64,000 nt of DNA from Clostridia bacterium (GTDB lineage Bacteria > Bacillota > Clostridia > Peptostreptococcales > Acidaminobacteraceae), in contig JAFGVN010000142.1 of the NCBI GenBank assembly GCA_016937975.1, positions 1-64,000 on the forward strand. Reading direction: 5' to 3'. Shown piece after piece: positions 60,803 to 64,000 of the stretch. Under the pieces are notes generated by a model, which was given only the letters and a program-made list of their open reading frames with translations, did not search any database and had not been told where the DNA came from. Made by a program: the position numbers and the translations under genes. The first letter of the stretch is position 1. Every line of letters starts with the position of its first letter.

Positions 60803-62755
60803 ATGTCTATAAACGAATTTTATGAGAGTGTCGAATATGATCTTCAACATTCGGATGTCGGAAAACGATTAATGAATGATTATGATTTAGTATCCTTAAC
60901 ACATAAGGGGAGGAATAGTGAAATCTATTTGATTAGTAATAATAAAAATGATCTCATATACACTTTAAAATGCATCAAGAAGCAAAAGGATTTGACTTTT
61001 AATTTCAACGGGTTGAAGTTACTTAATAGCACTCATATAGTTCCTATCATTGAAACTGTCGAAAGTGAAAATTATTATTACATTATCAAGCAGTTTATAG
61101 AGGGAGAAAATTTAAGTGACTATATTTTAAAAAACGGTCCTTTAAAAAATAGAATGCTGGATAAGTTCGTTGAAACTATATGTAGTGTTTTTAAAGATCT
61201 ACATATTAATCAAGCAACGCCTATTATATATAGGGATTTAAAACCTGAAAATATAATTCTCACGCCGACAAATGAGTTTGTACTGATTGATCCTGAAACC
61301 TGTAGACTTATTAAACATGAGAATACATCAGATACATTTTATGTAGGAACTCATGGTTATGCTTCACCAGAACAATATGGATTTAACCAATCTGATGAAA
61401 GGTCTGATATTTATACTATTGGCACCACATTATATTTTGCATTAACAGGTTATAAACCAATTGCAGATATTGAAAGAAAATATTTAAAGAATGTTCCATT
61501 GAAATGGCGGAAAATTATAGTGAAGTGTACAAGGTTTAATCCTCGCAAAAGGTATCAGTCAATCACTAAACTGGATTATGCTATGAAGAAAACTACGAGA
61601 CCTTTAACGAATCCTATAATTTATTTAACTTTAATTCTTTCAATGAGTACCATAGGCGTTTATTTTCTACTCTCTCAACAAGTTAATTCTTTGATGTCTG
61701 AATCAATTCGTGAACAAGATGAAAGTGATTCAGTATTTGAATCAGACAGTAAATTTAGTCTAGAAAAAGACCTGTTACCGGTTCTGGACGAAGAGCGTTT
61801 CGGTAATATCATAGCCTTAAATGAATATGAGCTTTATGATAGGAATGAATACATAGAAGAAATGGAGCAAGAAAATAATAAATCAGAGAATCAAAGTCAA
61901 GATGCAGGTGATGAAGTATTAATAACTTCTACCCATAATGCCATTGATGAAGTAGTAGATGACCCTGAAAAAAATGATAAAGAAGATTTAGTTGAAGATG
62001 ATAGTGCTGAGATAATAGAGGAAACTCATTACGCTTCTGTAGAAAATGTGATTTTGGATATGAACCCAATTGGAGAGGCTTTAATTGTTCATGAGTCTAA
62101 AAATGTTTTTACTTTTGATTTAGATGAAGCAAAGTTAAGGTCAGAACAAAAGATGTTTACTTATTTTTCGGTAATACCTACAAAAGAAATGGAATCTGAT
62201 TCAACTATTAAAGAAGCAATTTATACCTCAGTGATTTTTAAAACAAATGTTCTTGCATATGAAGTGGGTGATGGTTATAAAATAGACTTAGACTGGAATA
62301 ATAAAGGATATATTTTACTTATTATGAATGAAGATTATGAATGTCTTGGCTACTACTATTATAATCTAGATGATTTCACACCAAGTGCGAATAGTTCTTT
62401 GAATGATGAGAGTATCCAAAATGATAAGCAAGATTTGATCCCACAAAATATTTCAGAATATGTTACATTAACGGACATGGGAAACATGGTAAACGTTGCT
62501 ATAGACCGTGAAGGATTGCCTGAAGTGCTACAATCCTTTGAATATCTTCATATATATCAATTACAAGAAAATTTGAGTGATGGTGTTATAAGATATTATA
62601 TGGATGATGCACAAAATTTTACATCTGGGATTTCAAGATATAATGATGAATTTGGCTTAAATACAGGATATGCAGATGTTCAATATGGATATTTGAGCTT
62701 CATAATGGATTCTGAATACAATGTAATTGGTTATTCCTATAATAATTTGAAATAG
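60803..62755 (+). CDS. Membrane Ser/Thr protein kinase with duplicated extracellular domain
   Basis: 650 residues. The kinase domain spans about 20-265: glycine loop HKGRNSEIYLI, Lys in YTLKCIKK, catalytic loop YRDLKPENI (Tyr for His), then LIDPET where DFG is expected (Asp kept, Gly replaced), and YASPEQYG with SDERSDIYTIG. A TM at about 270-292 is followed by an acidic linker and two similar extracellular units (about 412-523 and 545-650), each ending in a G-Y-x-x-x-I-M-x-x-x-Y-x-x-x-G-Y-x-Y-x-N-L pattern. There are no PASTA repeats. GGAGGAATAGT precedes ATG 60803. It is divergent from its HTH partner. Confidence 0.85.
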   Translation: MSINEFYESVEYDLQHSDVGKRLMNDYDLVSLTHKGRNSEIYLISNNKNDLIYTLKCIKKQKDLTFNFNGLKLLNSTHIVPIIETVESENYYYIIKQFIEGENLSDYILKNGPLKNRMLDKFVETICSVFKDLHINQATPIIYRDLKPENIILTPTNEFVLIDPETCRLIKHENTSDTFYVGTHGYASPEQYGFNQSDERSDIYTIGTTLYFALTGYKPIADIERKYLKNVPLKWRKIIVKCTRFNPRKRYQSITKLDYAMKKTTRPLTNPIIYLTLILSMSTIGVYFLLSQQVNSLMSESIREQDESDSVFESDSKFSLEKDLLPVLDEERFGNIIALNEYELYDRNEYIEEMEQENNKSENQSQDAGDEVLITSTHNAIDEVVDDPEKNDKEDLVEDDSAEIIEETHYASVENVILDMNPIGEALIVHESKNVFTFDLDEAKLRSEQKMFTYFSVIPTKEMESDSTIKEAIYTSVIFKTNVLAYEVGDGYKIDLDWNNKGYILLIMNEDYECLGYYYYNLDDFTPSANSSLNDESIQNDKQDLIPQNISEYVTLTDMGNMVNVAIDREGLPEVLQSFEYLHIYQLQENLSDGVIRYYMDDAQNFTSGISRYNDEFGLNTGYADVQYGYLSFIMDSEYNVIGYSYNNLK

Positions 62756-62760
62756 TTTAA

Positions 62761-62785
62761 GAACACGGTCGCCGTGTTCTATTTT
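62761..62785 (+). terminator. Terminator after the kinase gene
   Basis: GAACACGG (62761-62768) pairs with CCGTGTTC (62772-62779) over TCG, then TATTTTTA. Confidence 0.8.
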
Positions 62786-62899
62786 TATGCAAATTGCAAA
62801 AGTTTACTTAGTACCATTTTGATAAAATAAAGTAAGTATATGAAGAGAAGTGTTACACAGTTCAATAGTTTTTGTGTCGATATTAGAAAGGGAGGACCA

Positions 62900-63370
62900 A
62901 TGTTCAATAATAAAATGAAATCAAACCTAATGGTATCAGAAGAAGGGATAGCAACATATCAGTTTGAATATGATAATCTTGGAAAGGGTCTGAGTCGTAA
63001 AATCAGAAGAACAACGATAGAAATACACGATAACAAAGTAAAGCTATTCGAAAAGTTAACTAGACCATTTAGAAAGACAAAAGAGCTTGAGACTGAAATT
63101 ACAGTTGAGAATATTAATAGAATAATTAGCAAAAAAACTATTTATTGGTACGATATCTTTTGGATTGTGATGAGTTTCCTAATTGGATTTGTAAATCCTT
63201 TAGGATTTTTAGGTGTTGCAATATTCTTGTACTTTGGAATTAGAACAGTTTTGATTATTAAAACGGTAAAAGGTGATCATAAGATCTTAATCAAAGGCAA
63301 TAACTCTGATGTAGAAGATTTAATAAACTGTCTGAGAGCTAAAAATCCTGAAATAATAATTAAAATTTAA
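62900..63370 (+). CDS. Small membrane protein with PH-like layout
   Basis: 156 residues. A beta-rich N-terminal part (TYQFEYDN, TTIEIHDNKVKLFEKL, ETEITVENINRII) is followed by two close hydrophobic segments (WYDIFWIVMSFLIGFV and GFLGVAIFLYFGIR) and a C-terminal beta-alpha unit (HKILIKGNNSDVEDLINCL). This resembles membrane PH-type proteins that cradle a hairpin of two TMs, but no family is certain. GGGAGGACC precedes ATG 62900; a longer frame from 62840 is unsupported. It is followed 21 bp later by the secreted metallopeptidase gene, so the two may be one operon. Confidence 0.5.
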   Translation: MFNNKMKSNLMVSEEGIATYQFEYDNLGKGLSRKIRRTTIEIHDNKVKLFEKLTRPFRKTKELETEITVENINRIISKKTIYWYDIFWIVMSFLIGFVNPLGFLGVAIFLYFGIRTVLIIKTVKGDHKILIKGNNSDVEDLINCLRAKNPEIIIKI

Positions 63371-63391
63371 TATGAGATAGAGGTGAGTAGT

Positions 63392-64000
63392 GTGTTCAAC
63401 AAATATTTAAAGCAACTGATGGCAATTACAATAAGTATCATTTTGCTTCAAACATTAGTATTTGCGGATGAAATTGCAGATAGTTTTGATGTTAAAGATG
63501 AGGGTGTCATTGATTTTTATAAATACTATGATACGGTAACATTTACAATATATACAAAGGAAGATCTTTCTCTTGAAGAAAATAGCGAGAAAAAAGAGAG
63601 AATGGATCAAATTATTACCCTGTTTGAACCTCTATTGGTACAAGAGACATCGGATCTTGGACCGGTAAGAGATATGAACTCAAATAATAAATTTTATATT
63701 CTATTTCATGATATGGGTGTTATGGGATTGGTTTCTTACACACATCCTGAAAGAAATGGTGAAGATATTTTGGAAATCAATGATGTCTATTTAGAACCAA
63801 ACTCTGGCTATATGATTGAAGGATGTGTTGGAACTATGATTCATGAGATTCAACACCTGATCCATAAACCTATAGATGTGGATGAAACAACTTTTGTGAA
63901 TGAGTTAATGTCGGTTTGGGCTCAATATTACTATGTACCAAATCAAGGTACAACAAGGAATCAGGAATATTTATATCGGTTAAATCATGATAATGTTGAT
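63392..64000 (+). CDS. Secreted HExxH metallopeptidase, cut by the window edge
   Basis: The frame opens at GTG 63392 after AGAGGTGAG and runs off the window with no stop, giving at least 203 residues. A signal peptide (LMAITISIILLQTLVFA, cleavage near ADE) is followed by MIHEIQHLIH near residue 152 and FVNELMSVWAQYY near 169, an HExxH ... NE spacing that recalls M30 hyicolysin-type peptidases. It is probably secreted and zinc-dependent. Alternative starts inside the signal peptide are possible. The C-terminal part is not visible. Confidence 0.7.
   Translation, partial: MFNKYLKQLMAITISIILLQTLVFADEIADSFDVKDEGVIDFYKYYDTVTFTIYTKEDLSLEENSEKKERMDQIITLFEPLLVQETSDLGPVRDMNSNNKFYILFHDMGVMGLVSYTHPERNGEDILEINDVYLEPNSGYMIEGCVGTMIHEIQHLIHKPIDVDETTFVNELMSVWAQYYYVPNQGTTRNQEYLYRLNHDNVD

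Noticed and set aside
48359-64000. Prophage or integrative element
   Set aside because: No integrase, transposase, phage structural gene, tRNA or convincing attachment-site pair was seen in the island region.

Overview
The window is AT-rich chromosomal DNA with strong GGAGG-type ribosome-binding sites, the standard genetic code, T-run hairpin terminators, a DinR-type LexA box and a T-box leader. It carries DegV, CotH/VTC, RsgI-like and OmpR-type two-component genes. Together these point to a low-GC Bacillota, most likely an anaerobic Clostridia-type organism (ferredoxin-like membrane protein, Fe-S aldo/keto reductase, rubrerythrin-like protein). The genus cannot be fixed from this sequence. 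No rRNA, tRNA, CRISPR array or transposase was seen.

Region 1 (1-6400) is an eroded accessory stretch. It holds a HIT-like protein and the start-less C-terminal piece of a polymorphic toxin followed by a small zinc-ribbon gene (probable immunity protein). A 15-bp sequence encoding EGTS occurs both at the head of this cassette and after it. Further on are a CPBP protease, a frameshifted and 5'-truncated mscL, a GNAT gene with a damaged 5' end, an MFS exporter and a regulator that has lost its N-terminus.

Region 2 (6400-29300) is mostly signalling. It has a TauE-like exporter with a MarR-like partner, a 1379-residue hybrid histidine kinase translationally coupled to an HD-GYP response regulator, a DEAD-box helicase and DegV. 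An OmpR/histidine-kinase pair is divergent from a VTC - DUF4956 - CotH operon, and the shared intergenic region carries three TTTAAG-N5-TTTAAG-like boxes. An EAL protein with a substrate-binding-type sensor overlaps an RsgI-like membrane protein, next to a PilZ gene, so c-di-GMP is a recurring theme. A NapH-like Fe-S membrane protein and its partner follow.

Region 3 (29300-48400) is housekeeping-like. It contains an Fe-S aldo/keto reductase, an alkylation-repair group (Ada-AlkA fusion, Ogt, and a YcaQ-like glycosylase with a perfect LexA box), several membrane proteins, homoserine dehydrogenase, a T-box with an Ile (AUC) specifier ahead of an Ile-rich small ORF and a methyltransferase, an ABC exporter, a rubrerythrin-like protein, and a DbpA helicase paired with an RsmH paralogue.

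Region 4 (49000-58100) is a defence island on the + strand: a Shedu-like nuclease, then hsdM - hsdS - DUF2188 - TIR/deoxyribosyltransferase-like protein - hsdR - small PD-(D/E)XK-like protein - YgjP-type metallopeptidase. Two putative effectors of unknown action are embedded in the type I restriction operon.

Region 5 (58200-64000) is a second accessory block: an XRE regulator, a 47-residue membrane peptide, a DEDDh exonuclease, a small hypothetical protein, and a divergent HTH / membrane Ser/Thr-kinase pair whose kinase has a duplicated extracellular domain. It ends with a small membrane protein and a secreted HExxH metallopeptidase cut by the window edge.
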